This document shows, one piece after another, positions 13,005 through 24,202 of a stretch of DNA of 64,000 nucleotides. The position numbers were made by a program, and so were the translations under genes. Location of the stretch: contig NC_081409.1 in NCBI RefSeq assembly GCF_030272615.1, forward strand, positions 526,056,975 through 526,120,974, written 5' to 3'. Source of the stretch: Cryptomeria japonica. Lineage: Eukaryota > Streptophyta > Pinopsida > Cupressales > Cupressaceae. Within the stretch, counting starts at the first letter, position 1; the number at the start of each line of letters is the position of its first letter. The notes under the pieces are model-generated. The model searched no databases, had not been told where the DNA came from, and worked only from the letters and a program-made list of their open reading frames with translations.

Positions 13005-13766
13005 TCAGATAAACTTCCAGTAAAAACTAGTCAATCCATGAAATGATCTTACCTCTCCAATGCTTTCTGATGTAGACCATTCAATAATTGCTTTCACTTT
13101 ATCAAGGTCCATCTTTAAACCATCCTCAGATATCACAAATCCCAAATAGACTAACCCATCCTTCATAAAAGTACACTTCCTGATATTGATCAACAACTTC
13201 TCTTTTCTCAATCTCTGAAAAACTTGTCTTAATTGCAACAAATGCTCCTCTCTTGTCTTACTAAAAATAAGAATGTCATCCAAATACACAATAACAAACT
13301 CACCCAAGAATTTCTTCAATACCTCATTCATCAGCCTCATGAAAGTACTCGGTGCATTAGTCAATCCAAAAGGCATCACCAACCATTCATACAGTCCTTC
13401 ATTTGTCTTAAATGATGTCTTCCACTCATCACCTTCTTTGATCCTAATCTGATGATATCCACTCTTCAAATCTATCTTTGTAAAGTATATGGCTTCACTC
13501 AAACAATCCATTATGTCATCCATCCTAGGCAAAGGAAACTGATATTTCACTGTGATCTTGTTTATTGCTCTAGAATCGGTACACATTCTCCATTGTCCAT
13601 TCTTATTAGGTGATAATATTATTGGTACTGCACAAGGGCTCAAACTTTTCCTAATCAAACCTTTCTTCAATAGCTCCTGCACTTGTCTATTCAGTTCTTC
13701 ATTCTCTGTCGGTGTCAATTGGTGTGCAGCTTTGTTAGGCAAACTACCTCTGAGAACCAAGTCCAT
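13005..13766 (-). pseudogene. Chromovirus reverse transcriptase fragment
   Basis: This is the best preserved part of the element, 253 residues without a stop. It has the RT start block ([20 protein letters not shown]), [24 protein letters not shown], the first catalytic aspartate in [28 protein letters not shown] and the YLDDIL active site with both aspartates. The thumb follows ([12 protein letters not shown]). The polymerase motifs look usable, but the surrounding polyprotein is broken, so it is not a working enzyme. Its frame matches the gag start at 15533. Confidence 0.9.
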
Positions 13767-13781
13767 GCAATGACTAATACA

Positions 13782-14345
13782 TCACATAGGTGGCAATCCA
13801 TCAGATACATTATCTGAAATGATTTCCTCATATTCTATCAACAAATCTCTTATCTCTTCTGGGTGTTCTCGTTTCGGTTTTGGTCTCTCTATCTTGTTAG
13901 GAATTAAGGAAAAACACACATTCTCATGTCTCGGTCCATCCATGAATTTCCTTCCATCTACTAAATAGATTCTACCATTCATACAGACTTCATTCTTCAA
14001 AGGTTCTTCCAAAGGAAACAATATTCGCTTCATCCCATTGGCCACAATGGTGTATGCATTCTTCCTCCCATCATGTATTGCCTGTCTATCAAACTGCCAA
14101 GGTCTACCCAACTAAAGATTACAAATATCCATAGGCATAACATCACACAAGACTTCATCACGATAATTCCCAATTTTCAATTTCACCAGACATTGTTCAC
14201 TTACTAACAACTTCTGTTCATCTTAAATCTATGCTATCAGATTAGGCTTAAGGTGTTTCAATCTCTCCAATTTCAACTTATTCACCATCTATTTTGAAAA
14301 AATATTATCTAAACTACCACTATCAATAACAACTTTACAACACTT
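13782..14345 (-). pseudogene. Chromovirus protease and protease-RT linker, broken
   Basis: The aspartic protease active site is visible on the minus strand as VIDSGSLDNIF, with the DSG codons at 14316-14324. A stop follows shortly after (FSK then TAG). The 14111-13782 frame carries the conserved LGRPWQFD-type block at its start (here beginning GRPWQFDRQ), about 60 residues after the active site. It then runs as a linker into RT. Retropepsins work as dimers and cut the polyprotein, and only one half-site is encoded, as usual. Confidence 0.75.
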
Positions 14346-14399
14346 ACCAGATACAGATTCTTCCTCTGCAAGGGCTCTTCATCTCCTCCGATATGACAC

Positions 14400-15533
14400 A
14401 AAGCTCTCCTCATTATCAACAGTTCCCCATCTTCTGGTTTATTGTCTGATCTGGTGGGGTTTTCTTCCACTATTTCTTCTCTTATGATAGTTTTTGTCTT
14501 ATTACACTCGAATGCATGATTTCCTTCTCCTCCACACTTATAGAAAGTTCCTCTAAATGTCCTCTTGTCTTGTCTTCCAAAATTCTCATTCCGATAACCA
14601 TTTGGTTCTCTCCTCCAATAGAAATTTCTATCATCCTTCTAGTATGAATTACCTTCTTTGCTCACTTCCTTGTCCTTCTTCTGATCTGTACTGGTTCCTC
14701 TTCCTTAGGTTTATCATCTTCCTCCTTGAAATCTTCCTCTAGTAAACCTTCCACCTCTACCTCTCTGCCTCTACTCATGTCTTTTGTTTAACTTCTCTTC
14801 CGCCTTTAGGGCATACTGGTAAGCCTCTTCAACACTCTCCAATTTGATTAAACTCAATTCATCTTGTATAGACATCCGCAATCCATTCAAATATCTTGCA
14901 ACTTGTTCAACTTCATCATCAACATGTCTGGATTTGATATTCAAATTGTAAAATGCTTCGGTGTACTCCTTCACACTAGATTCCTTCTGTCTAAAATTCT
15001 ACAACTTCCAAAATAGATGCACTTGATGATTCATCGACACAAAATTTGATTTCAACTAAGCAATCATCTGATCCCATGTATTAATCTTCTCTTTACCTCT
15101 TCTTTTATCTGTCAACTTGCAAATGCTCCCTTCAAAGAGATGCATGACCTTTCAACCAGGTACAAGCATATTTCACCTTCCTCTCTTCTGCAGTATTTTC
15201 AAAATCTAAATACTTCTCCATCTCTGAGATCCAATCCATCATTTCATCTGAATCCAACATCTCATCATAATCCGGTGGGGTAGAATAAGGTTTAGTATTC
15301 ACCCTACTCAAAACCCTCAAAAACCTTTCCTCATCTGGATCAACCGCCGGTAGGTTTTCTTGTTCTGTCAGGGCTTCTTCTCCTTTATCTTCACTTACAT
15401 CTTCAATATGTCAGCCTATTGTCTGGGCTATCTCCATGGTTTCTAACCGGGCTGCTATTTCTTGCAACATTTCCATCACAATAGGGTCTAAATTCCCATG
15501 TGCTCCACCATTCCTAGCTCCTCTTTGTGCCAT
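14400..15533 (-). pseudogene. Chromovirus gag, broken
   Basis: The start is ATG at 15533-15531, about 95 bp after the PBS. The N-terminal part holds a TGA near 15412, then WISEMEKYLDF and WLKGHAS (15320-15132), the Gag capsid-like core. A frame change leads to 14974-14771 with YNLNIKSRHVDDE and ARYLNGLR. A CCHC-like zinc knuckle lies near 14500-14555 (YKCGGEGNHAFEC). Its first cysteine position is Phe, so the knuckle is incomplete. Gag packages the element RNA, and this copy cannot make full-length protein. Confidence 0.75.
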
Positions 15534-15627
15534 CGCTCACGCTAGTCCTCTATAGCTACAAGTCGGATCCGCAATCCACCACCCTACAACACAATTTTAG
15601 GACACACAACCTCTAGAATGAAACTTC

Positions 15628-15639
15628 GCTTTGATACCA
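15628..15639 (-). other. PBS of the chromovirus (initiator tRNA-Met type)
   Basis: On the minus strand it reads TGGTATCAAAGC, two bases inside the 5' LTR. It is complementary to the 3' end of plant initiator tRNA-Met with one mismatch (AAAGC against AGAGC). Confidence 0.85.
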
Positions 15640-15641
15640 CT

Positions 15642-15665
15642 TGAAGAAGTCACCTGTGAGGAGGG
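15642..15665 (-). repeat. 5' LTR of the chromovirus, inner 24 bp
   Basis: TGAAGAAGTC... to GAGGAGGG matches 10194-10217 plus a few changes. The rest of this LTR continues at 22376-23151 after the inserted copia element. Confidence 0.85.
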
Positions 15666-16724
15666 TGTAGGTCCCAGAGACAACTGAGAGGGGGGGGGGG
15701 TGAATCAGTTGTCTAATAAATTCAAACCAAAAACTTATTAACCAACATAATGCTTAATACCGATAAATCAGTTAAGTATGCCGGTAGACAGTGTTAACAG
15801 AAAATTTCTATACCGGTAAGAATTAATGCATGAAACATAAGCACAAAGTCATCCACAACACATGACACCAATATTTGTACGTGGAAACCCTGTAAGGGGA
15901 AAAACCACGGTGGGAAACCTTACGCACAATCAGATGATACTACTGCAGATAGTAAGTGTACAAAGAGGGGTTTGCACATGCAGAAAGGCCAACAGCCTAG
16001 AGCTCACTACTCAATCACAAATGGGAGTCACACTGACTACAGTTGGATGGTTAAATCCAATGAGAATGTACTGCACAAAATAGCATCTTCATATGCTGGA
16101 TTCAGTACCAGTGTAATGCTAATATGCTTCTACAAAAACCTAACTTCACCTTCAAATGATGTCTTCATGTATATCCCTGCTTGATCTCACATATACCCTT
16201 CCTTAAATCTTTTTCGCATTCCACACTTGATCTTACAAATAAGATCTTACATTTATACCATACCCTAAGACCAATTTTAGTAGGTCGGCTCTACAAGATA
16301 TTACAATAAAAACATTTTACAAACAATACAATATTCGATGCAATAACCGATTGAACATGTCAGATTAATGCATTTACAACAATAATAAATCATCTCCATA
16401 GCGTGCCATGTGATCTGGAAAAGATAAACCCGCCGGTGTAACCCTAGATAACCTGGACCTATTTGCTGGTAAAAGCAAATATGTAAATAAGAATATACCA
16501 ATGATTATTACTTCAAAATAAAGTGTCCACATGATGTCTTCGACATTACCAAGTGTCTAACATGTCATTGCAGGTACCGGTGAACATTATATCCTGCCGG
16601 TTAACCATATACCTGTAAGTATTTGCACAGTTTATTGTTTGCTGGTGAATGTTGCTGGATCTCCAAAGTACGTGTATTTAGTAGGTGTTGACATCAATGA
16701 CAAAACCATACCAAAATACCAACA
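15666..16724 (-). repeat. 3' LTR of the copia element
   Basis: 1,059 bp, TGTTGG...CCTACA on the minus strand. In the first 250 bp aligned by eye to 21330-21580 I count 8 substitutions, about 3%. It is 13 bp longer than its partner owing to one indel near 16664. Small ORFs inside are repeated in both LTRs and are not genes. Confidence 0.95.
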
Positions 16725-16738
16725 ATCTCCCCCTTTGG
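16725..16738 (-). other. Polypurine tract of the copia element
   Basis: The minus strand reads CCAAAGGGGGAGA one base before the 3' LTR start TGTTGG. Similar runs occur upstream near 16814, 16967 and 17041. Confidence 0.85.
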
Positions 16739-17128
16739 CATTGATGGCAACACAAGATGGAAAAACCATCAAAGTGCCAAAACAGAAATGCCAAGTACAA
16801 AAACCAACAATCTCCATTTCTCCCCCTGGGAGTAACATGTGTTTATCCAAAGATTTATTTTCAATACATACCAATCTCTCCTCAAAAAGATAATGCTTTT
16901 TTCCATATATCTCTCCCCAATGTTTTTCATATATCTCTCCCCAATGTTTTTCCGTATATCTCTCCCCCTTTGACATCAAATGCCAAAGTCACAAAAAGTC
17001 AAGTTCATGCAAAATACCAACCAATTCAATATACCAACTACTCCCCCTGAGAAGTAGCTTCCTCATCAAATACCAGAATAAAAGATTTGTCCATTTAATT
17101 CTGTCGGTTGATGACAATCATCAACTGT
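16739..17128 (-). other. 3' untranslated region of the copia element
   Basis: A non-coding stretch between the RNase H end and the polypurine tract. It contains a threefold tandem repeat of about 26 bp at 16896-16975 (CATATATCTCTCCCC units on the plus strand). Several CTCCCCC words resemble the priming tract. Confidence 0.7.
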
Positions 17129-19019
17129 CTAAGTCTCTATCGGTGGAGGTAAGACTCCGAGCTGATCTCTGAGATACTCAAAAGTTTCCTTAGGCAAAGG
17201 TTTTGTGAAAATATCCGCAAGCTGTTCTTTAGTATTCACATAAACCAGTTTTATCTCCTTTTCTTCAACTTTTTCCCTTAGAAAATTCAGTTTGATAGAA
17301 ACATGTTTTGTTTTAGAATGTAATACTGGATTCTTAGATATATCAATTGCTGCAGTGTTCTCACAATATATAGTAATAGGTTCCTTGCATTTTACCTTTA
17401 TGTCTTTCAACATTTGCTTAAGCCAAAGTACCTATGTACAGTTTGTTGTTGCTGCAACATATTCTGATTCTGCTATTGATAAAGATGTACAACTCTGTTT
17501 CTTACTTAACCAAGAAACTAATCTCTTTCCAAGAAAGAATGCTCCTCCAATGGTTCTTTTTATATCATCCACATCTCCTGCCCAATTTGCATTTGTGTAT
17601 GCACATAGATCAAAATTTTCATCTTTAGGATACCATAATCCAAGATTTGCTGGGCCTTGTAAGTACTGGAAAATCCTTTTTACTGCTGATTCATGATTTT
17701 CCCTAGGATTACTCTGAAATCTAGAAACTATACATACTGCATTCATAATATCAGGTCTGGTTTGTGTCAAATACAGTAAACCTCCTACCATAGATTTGTA
17801 TCTAGTTGGATTAACAGGTGTAGATTCATCCCTTTGAGATAATTTGTCATTTGTAGTCATAGGTGTGCTTACCGGTTTAGAGTTCTCCATCCCAAATTTC
17901 TTAAGTAGTTCTTTCAAGTACTTCGATTGACTCAAAAATATGCCTTTATCAGTCTGTAAAATCTGCAATCCTAAAAAGAATTTTATTTCTTTGATCATAG
18001 ACATTTCAAATTCATGCTGCATTTCAAGAGAAAATTCTTTGCATAATCCATCTTCTCCTCCAAAGATTATATCATCAACAAATACTTCCATAATCAAGAT
18101 GTCATCATTAGTTACTTTGTAATATAAATTGCTATCTGCATTTCCTTTAGTAAAACCAATATTTAAAAGATACTTATCCAATCTTGCATACCAAGCTCTT
18201 AGAGCTTGTTTTAATCCATACAGAGCTTTTCTTAATCTGCAAACCATATCATTGTCATCTGTCAAGGAAAATCCATCAGGTTGTTCAATATAGACTTCTT
18301 CTTCAAGATCTCCATTCAAAAATGCACATTTAATATCCATTTGATAAATTTTGTAATCCTTGTGAGCTGCAAAGGCCAAGAATAATCTAACTGCCTCAAT
18401 TCTAGCTACCGGTGCAAAGGTTTCATTGTAATCAACTCCTTCTTTCTGAGAATATCCCTTACACACTAATCTTGCTTTATTTCTGACAACCTTACCATCT
18501 TCATTGAGTTTGTTTCTAAATACCCATTTGGTTCCAATTACATTTTTATTTTTAGGCCGGGGAACTAATGTCCAAGTATTATTTTTCTCAATTTGTCCTA
18601 ATTCTTCTTCCATAGCTTTAATCCAAAATTTATCTTCACATGCCTCATTGATAGATAATGGTTCAATTTGAGAAATAAGACATACCTCTTCATTTTCCAA
18701 TCTTCCTCTTATCATGACTCCTTTAAATTTGCTTCCAATTATCTGATCTTCAGAATGATTCAGTCTTACATACCAGGGTGTCTTAGTCTGTTGTTGTTCT
18801 TCAATTACTGTGGAATCCTCTGATGATACCGGAGTAACTGGATCATCATTCTGTACCGGTGGATTTATTGTAGGTTCATTTTTCATAATTTTTGTTACCG
18901 GTTCAGAGTCTATATACCTTGAAGTTCCTCTGAATTGTTCATCAATCTTTACATTTGTACTCTCAACAATTTTCTGTAATCTTTTATTAAAACATCTATA
19001 TGCTTTACTCTTTAGATGA
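17129..19019 (-). pseudogene. Copia reverse transcriptase and RNase H, broken
   Basis: The frame enters near 19015, where a one-base shift separates it from integrase, and runs to 17129 with a TAG at 17432-17434. Reverse transcriptase spans about 18640-17900: [58 protein letters not shown] with the first aspartate, [12 protein letters not shown] and the FVDDIIFG active site. RNase H follows: [12 protein letters not shown] has Asn at two positions where the family usually has Asp, so the first catalytic residue is probably lost. [10 protein letters not shown] is kept. The last frame (17413-17129) includes HSKTKHVSIKLNFLRE and LADIFTKPLP, the normal C-terminus. The first ~65 codons of the 19207 reading are out of frame. 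Confidence 0.9.
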
Positions 19020-19700
19020 ATAACCAAGAAATATTCCTTCATCACTTCTAGGATCAAACTTGCCAATATACTCATCTCTTCTAATATAACATTTACTTCC
19101 AAAATTTTTGAAATACTTAAGAGTAGGAGTATTACCAAACCATAGTTCATGAGGGGTCTTACCGGTTTCACATTTGATTTGAGCTTTGTTGAATGTATAG
19201 ACAACAATGCTTACTGCCTCTCTCTAGTACACATGTGGTAGATTTGCTTCTGATAACATACTTCTTGCTGCATCCAAAATAGTTCTATTTTTCCTTTCAA
19301 CAACTCCATTCTGTTGTGGTGTCCGAGGTGCTGATAACTGTCTTTTGATTCCCTTTACTTCACAAAATGTATTAAAATCTTTAGATGTGAATTCTCCTCC
19401 TTGATCTGATCTTAAACATTTAATTTTCTTACCGGTTTCATTTTCAACCATTGCTTTGAATAGCTTGAACTTCCCAAGTGCTTTTGATTTTTCTCTGAGA
19501 AAAGTAACCCAACACATTCTAGAATAATCATCAATAATTAGCATGAAATATCTATCACCTTGTAAGCTTTTAGTTCTAGCTGGACCACATAAATCAGTGT
19601 GAATTAAATCAAGGGCATTATTGGATTTTTCTGGAATACTTCTGAAACTAGCTCTGACCTATTTTCCAAATTGACATTCCTTGCAAATTGTATTATGAGG
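19020..19700 (-). pseudogene. Copia integrase, broken
   Basis: The zinc-binding head sits at the end of the previous frame (WHKRLCHVN ... CKECQFGK, 19810-19662). A TAG at 19659-19661 follows. The core (19544-19224) keeps all three acidic sites: LIIDDYSR, RSDQGGEF and NGVVERKNR. A TAG at 19224-19226 interrupts it, and the same frame then continues with [11 protein letters not shown] and the C-terminal region to the shift near 19015. This enzyme would insert the cDNA. The catalytic triad is intact but the chain is cut by two stops. Confidence 0.88.
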
Positions 19701-20786
19701 TTTCACAATTTTAGGTAGATCTCTAATTGCCTTAGAAGTATTGATTTTTACCATGCAATCAAAATTTACATGACATAGTCTTTTATGCCATAGCCAACTT
19801 TCATCTATATGTGCAATTAAGCATGCCTTTTCACTGTTATTCAAATGAAAGATATTACCTCTAGTTTGATTACCGGTTGCAATTTCCAAACTAGTTCTAT
19901 TCATGCTTTTGCATTTTCCATTTTTAAATTGTAATTGAAAACCTTTCTCAACTAATTGACCAACACTTAAAAGATTATGTTTTAATCCTTCAACATAGTA
20001 GACATTGTCAGTGTTATGTTTACCATCAAGAGATATTGAACCCTTACCTTTGATTGAACAGGCTTTGTCATCTCCGAATCTTACTAAACCTCCATTGTAT
20101 TCTTGAAAGTTCAAGAATTTACCTTTGTCTCCAGTCATGTGATGCAAGCATCCTAAGTCAATAATCCATTCATCCTTTGATTCAACTTTAGCTGCTAGGG
20201 CTTGTTCTACTGGTTGAGCAATAGGTACCAGTTGATCTTCTGTTATAGCAAAAAAGACCCATCCGTTGTCTGCTGGATCCTCACCAGAATCATCAGTCAC
20301 ACCTTCATCAGCAATGTAACAATATTTATCTTTGTTTTTCTTAAATCTGTATCTCTGATATTCAAGATTAGGTTTGTATGTCTTTCTAGCTTCTTCTCTT
20401 AGTCTAGCATGTCTATCAGGGCATCTTGAAGCCATACGACCAATCTTATTGTAGTTGAAACATTTAAAGGGTGCCTTACCTTCATACTTACTTCCAATTG
20501 GACCTTTTGGCATTTTTCTTGCAAATAGTGCTTCAAGTTCTTCAAGCTCTTCATTCTCCTTCCTGGTTTCTTCAAGTTCTCTTGCATAAAAGGCTCTCCA
20601 ATCTGATTTGTCAAAGGATGTTGATGCTTTGAAGGCCAAATCAGTTTTTATAGTAGTAAGAGGACCAAATTCCTCAATTTCAAAAGCTGAAAGTTTTCCA
20701 ATCAATGTATCCCTAGTTACTGATGTATTAGGCATTGTTCTCAACTCATTTATAGTAGTAACCTTCATTTTATATGCCGGTGGCAA
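19659..20786 (-). pseudogene. Copia gag C-terminus, protease and integrase head, broken
   Basis: 375 residues in the same frame as the 21272 start. A gag zinc knuckle is expected at CFNYNKIGRMASRC (about 20450), but the second Cys is Tyr and the His is Arg, so it cannot bind zinc normally. The protease site reads WIIDLGCLHHMTG (about 20160), where the family has Ser after the catalytic Asp. The pre-integrase block starts near 19890. The damage is a set of single transitions. Confidence 0.85.
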
Positions 20787-20810
20787 ACCTCTTAAGGTTT
20801 TTGAAACAAT

Positions 20811-21272
20811 CTAATCTTCACTCAAGGTTCCTCCACAACATTTGATACCCAAAACAATTTCATTTACTCTTTCCATAAAAGCAGAAATCCTTTCATCATC
20901 TTCCATTTTCAGATGTTCATACCTAACTTGGAAGCTTTCAAGTTTTGCAATTTTGACTATGGAATCCCCTTCATTCAGTGTTTCCAAATGATCCCAGATA
21001 GCTTTTGCAGTGGACCTATCTGATAATCCCATGATTTGTTGATCTGATAATGTGCTCAAAAGTGCTTCTCTTGCTTTGCAATCATTTTCATCATCTTTAG
21101 CTAAAGTAATGAGAGCAGTCTGACTAACTACAACAACAGTATAACCATTCTTAGTAACTTCCCAGATGTCTTTACCAATGCAATTCAGATGTGTCTCCAT
21201 TCCGATTTTCCATATCCCATAGTTGGTTCCATCAAGTTTAGGACTATCCTTTCTAAAATAATTATTAGACAT
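20811..21272 (-). pseudogene. Copia gag N-terminus
   Basis: ATG at 21272, 44 bp inside the PBS. The start contains KLDGTNYGIWKIGMETHL, typical of copia Gag, followed by the UBN2-type helical region (ALSTLSDQQIMG, AIWDHLETL, QVRYEHLKMEDDERISAFMERVNEIV). A TAG at 20811-20813 ends it, and the frame resumes without a shift, so gag and the rest were once a single ORF. Confidence 0.9.
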
Positions 21273-21315
21273 TGGATCTCCTCAAGTTGTTAAACTTCTG
21301 CAAAAAGAGGACTAG

Positions 21316-21327
21316 GCTCTGATACCA
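21316..21327 (-). other. PBS of the copia element (initiator tRNA-Met)
   Basis: TGGTATCAGAGC on the minus strand, two bases from the 5' LTR end at 21330. It is a perfect complement of the plant initiator tRNA-Met 3' end. Confidence 0.95.
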
Positions 21328-21329
21328 AT

Positions 21330-22375
21330 TGTAGGTCCCGGAGACAACTGAGAGGGGGGGGGGTGAATTAGTTGTCTAATAAATTCAAACCAAAAACTTA
21401 TTAACCAACTTAATGCTTAATACCGATAAATCAGTTAAGTATGCCGGTAGATAGTGTTAACAGAAAATTGCTGTACCGGTAAGAATTAATGCATGAAACA
21501 TAAGCACAAAGTCATCCACAACACATGACACCAATATTTGTACGTGGAAACCCTGTAAGGGGAAAAACCATGGTGGGAAACCTTACCCACAATCAGATGA
21601 TACTACTGCAGATAGTAAGTGTACAAAGAGGGGTCTGCACATGCAGAAAGGCCAACAGCCTAGAGCTCACTACTCAATCACAAATGGGAGTCACACTGAC
21701 TACAGTTGGATGGTTAAATCCAATGAGAATGTACTGCACAAAATAGCATCTTCATATGCTGGATTCAGTACCGGTGTAATGTTGATATGCTTCTACAATA
21801 ACCTAACTTCACCTTCAAATGATGTCTTCATGTATATCCCTGCTTGATCTCGCATATACCCTTCCTTAAATCTTTTTCGCATTCCACACTTGATCTTACA
21901 AATAAGATCTTACATTTATACCATACCCTAAGACCAATTTTAGTAGGTCAGCTCTACAAGATATTACAATAAAAACATTTTACAAACAATACAATATCCG
22001 ATGCAATAACTGATTGAACATGTCGGCATAATGCATTTACAACAATAATAAATCATCTCCATAGCGTGCCATGCTGATCTGGAAAATATAAATCTGTCGG
22101 TGTAACCCTAGATAACCTGGACCTATTTGCTGGTAAAAGCAAATATGCAAATAAGAATATACCAATGATTATTACTTCAAAATAAAGTGTCCACATGATG
22201 TCTTCAACATTACCAAGTGTCTTCCATGTCATTGCAGGTACCGATGAACATTATATCCTGCCGGTTAACCATATATCGGTAACTGTTTGCATAGTTTACT
22301 GTTTGCTGGTGAATGTTGCTGGATCTATTTAGTAGGTGTTGACATCAATGACAAAACCATACCAAAATACCAACA
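21330..22375 (-). repeat. 5' LTR of the copia element
   Basis: 1,046 bp, partner of 15666-16724, with matching TG...CA ends. Confidence 0.95.
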
Positions 22376-23151
22376 AAGGGACCTCAAAGAGATCAATCCG
22401 GACCGGTCAGCAAGAGTAAACACAACGAAAACACAAAGATATGATGGAGGCAATGCATAATAGATTATTTTATTGCATGAAATTTGATTACATCCAACTC
22501 GTAACAACTGGGTTACAACATACCGGCTCACAGGCCTGGTAGAATAGGTCACAACTGGGACATTGAATCTTAAGATCTAACTTCTACGCACAGTCTAGCT
22601 ACTATATTCTCTCCTTCCTTGCATTCTAATGTGTAATTACAAATATATATATCGATCCAAAGGATCCAGTCGACCCAAAAGGGATCGAAACCTGAAAAAC
22701 AAGACCTAACATGTAAAATAACAAGGTCAACCTCCACCAAGAGGTTCCTCTGGAAAATACAAACGATGAAACATAGATTGTAGGAAAAGGTCGGCCACAC
22801 ACCAAGGAACATTGGAATCAATGCCCAAGGCTCTGCAAGCTTTAGAAGGGGTTCCGATAGATCACCGAAATTGGTCCAGGCAACCGATAACAAAGGATTG
22901 TCAACCAGTAATAGGAATTTATCACGAAAACTAGTAGCAATATCTTGTCGAAAAATGATCCAAATGGGATGCGGTCTGGAAGCAAGAAAGATGATCAAGT
23001 CTTCAGGTAGAATCCAACTCCATAGGATCTGATGAACCAAAACTGGGACACAGAAAAAGGAAAACTAAAACTGCAAATAGAAAACAAAATAGAAAGGAAA
23101 ATGTTTTTGGTTGATGCAAGATTGCTATGAACTGGGGATTCTGCTGCATCA
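22376..23151 (-). repeat. 5' LTR of the chromovirus, outer part
   Basis: It begins with the TSD copy AAGGG and resumes ACCTCAAAGAG exactly as in 10219 onward. Homology to the 3' LTR continues to about 23151. Confidence 0.85.
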
Positions 23152-24202
23152 TATGGATGCCCCTATCTCTTCCCTTTTTAATGTATTTTTATTTCTTTTG
23201 TTTAATTTGGTTGGGGGGGGGGCATATGTATGTTGTTTATGCTGTTGTTGCAACACCCCATCCATAGCACCGCAATGTGGCATCGTGGGTGTTGTACCAT
23301 GATGTACATATTGTGGGTACATCCCCACGATACCCCATCATGGGTGCTTTCCATTGCAACCTCCATGATGTGGAGTATTAACCCAGCACAACCCCTCTCC
23401 TTTCCCTGGTTTACCCAACAATGAACCAAATAATAATAATAATAATAAAAGTAAAAAGACCACGATATGTGGTGTGCAACAAAAATATAATGCTGCCCCA
23501 AGTTTTAGCTCGCCCAGCTGGGAACAAAGAAATGAAATGAAAACACCATGATATCAGGTGATTTAAAAATGCTACCCCTCTATCGTGTCGTTTAGTCTAG
23601 CAATTAACAGATTCTTCCTGCATGCCCATTTCAATGGGCAAGTCTACAATTTGCCACCCACATTCGACGGGTCTAGAAATGTAGAGGAAAACTTAGAGGG
23701 CGAACATGCCCATAATTACTTTGTTAATCTAAAGATTATATTTTTCTTTCAGTTGGGTATAGATGTTATTCTCATGAGTTATGAATGGTATTTTGGATCT
23801 TATCTTTTCTATCCATGCTGCGAGATAGTCATTGTTTTAGCTTATACTGATGCAATAATGTAGTAACGTAATTGCTACTAATATGTGTTTTGTATAATTC
23901 TGTATATGTGGCATTTTCTTAATTGGTAATATTATGTATTTCAGAAATGCATAAGGTAACTTCCTGTCGCTTATGCGAAAGTAAGGCTATGAGTTTTTAA
24001 TCGTATTCAATGGATGTTATCTTTGGTTATGTTTAAGAGTCTAGCTGGTTTGTGTTGACAATTGGTTGTTGGAAGCGTTAAGTACAATGGTGTATTGGGG
24101 TGAATCCCGCGAGTTATAGCGCGGGCTAAGCATATTTGTAACGCTGCCCCGTTTTAATCTTATTGTCTTTCTTTCATCAAAGTCATTTTTATGCTATAAG
24201 TC
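23152..24202. other. No gene recognised
   Basis: AT-rich sequence with a few GC-rich inverted repeats: TGCCCATT/AATGGGCA at 23623-23640 and CCCGCG/CGCGGG at 24106-24125. Two short stretches containing ATGCTGCCCC (23489) and ACGCTGCCCC (24140) look related. Open frames here show no known domain. Confidence 0.4.

Larger units (their letters stand above)
15666..22375 (-). mobile_element. Ty1/copia element, full length, inactive
   Basis: A 6,710-bp element reads from 22375 to 15666 on the minus strand: 5' LTR (22375-21330), PBS, gag, protease, integrase, reverse transcriptase, RNase H, polypurine tract and 3' LTR (16724-15666). Integrase before RT is the copia order. It lies in the chromovirus 5' LTR with TSD GAGGG (15661-15665) against AAGGG (22376-22380). 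In the undisturbed LTR, GAGGG continues directly into ACCTC, which proves the insertion point. The internal frame has four TAG stops and one frame change. Confidence 0.95.
10194..23151 (-). mobile_element. Ty3/gypsy chromovirus with a nested copia element
   Basis: Read on the minus strand the order is 5' LTR (23151 to 15642, interrupted), PBS (15639-15628), gag, protease, reverse transcriptase, RNase H, integrase, chromodomain and 3' LTR (10993-10194). Protease-RT-RNaseH-integrase order plus a C-terminal chromodomain marks a chromovirus. The intact 3' LTR is 800 bp and the 5' LTR, with the inserted element removed, is about 795 bp. The likely TSD is TATAG (10189-10193) against TATGG (23152-23156), one transition apart. 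LTR ends are uncertain by about 10 bp at the right edge. The element is dead: many TAG stops, frame changes and altered catalytic residues. Confidence 0.88.

Noticed and set aside
15862-16184. Short ORFs repeated at 21525-21847
   Set aside because: Parallel openings in the two copia LTRs.
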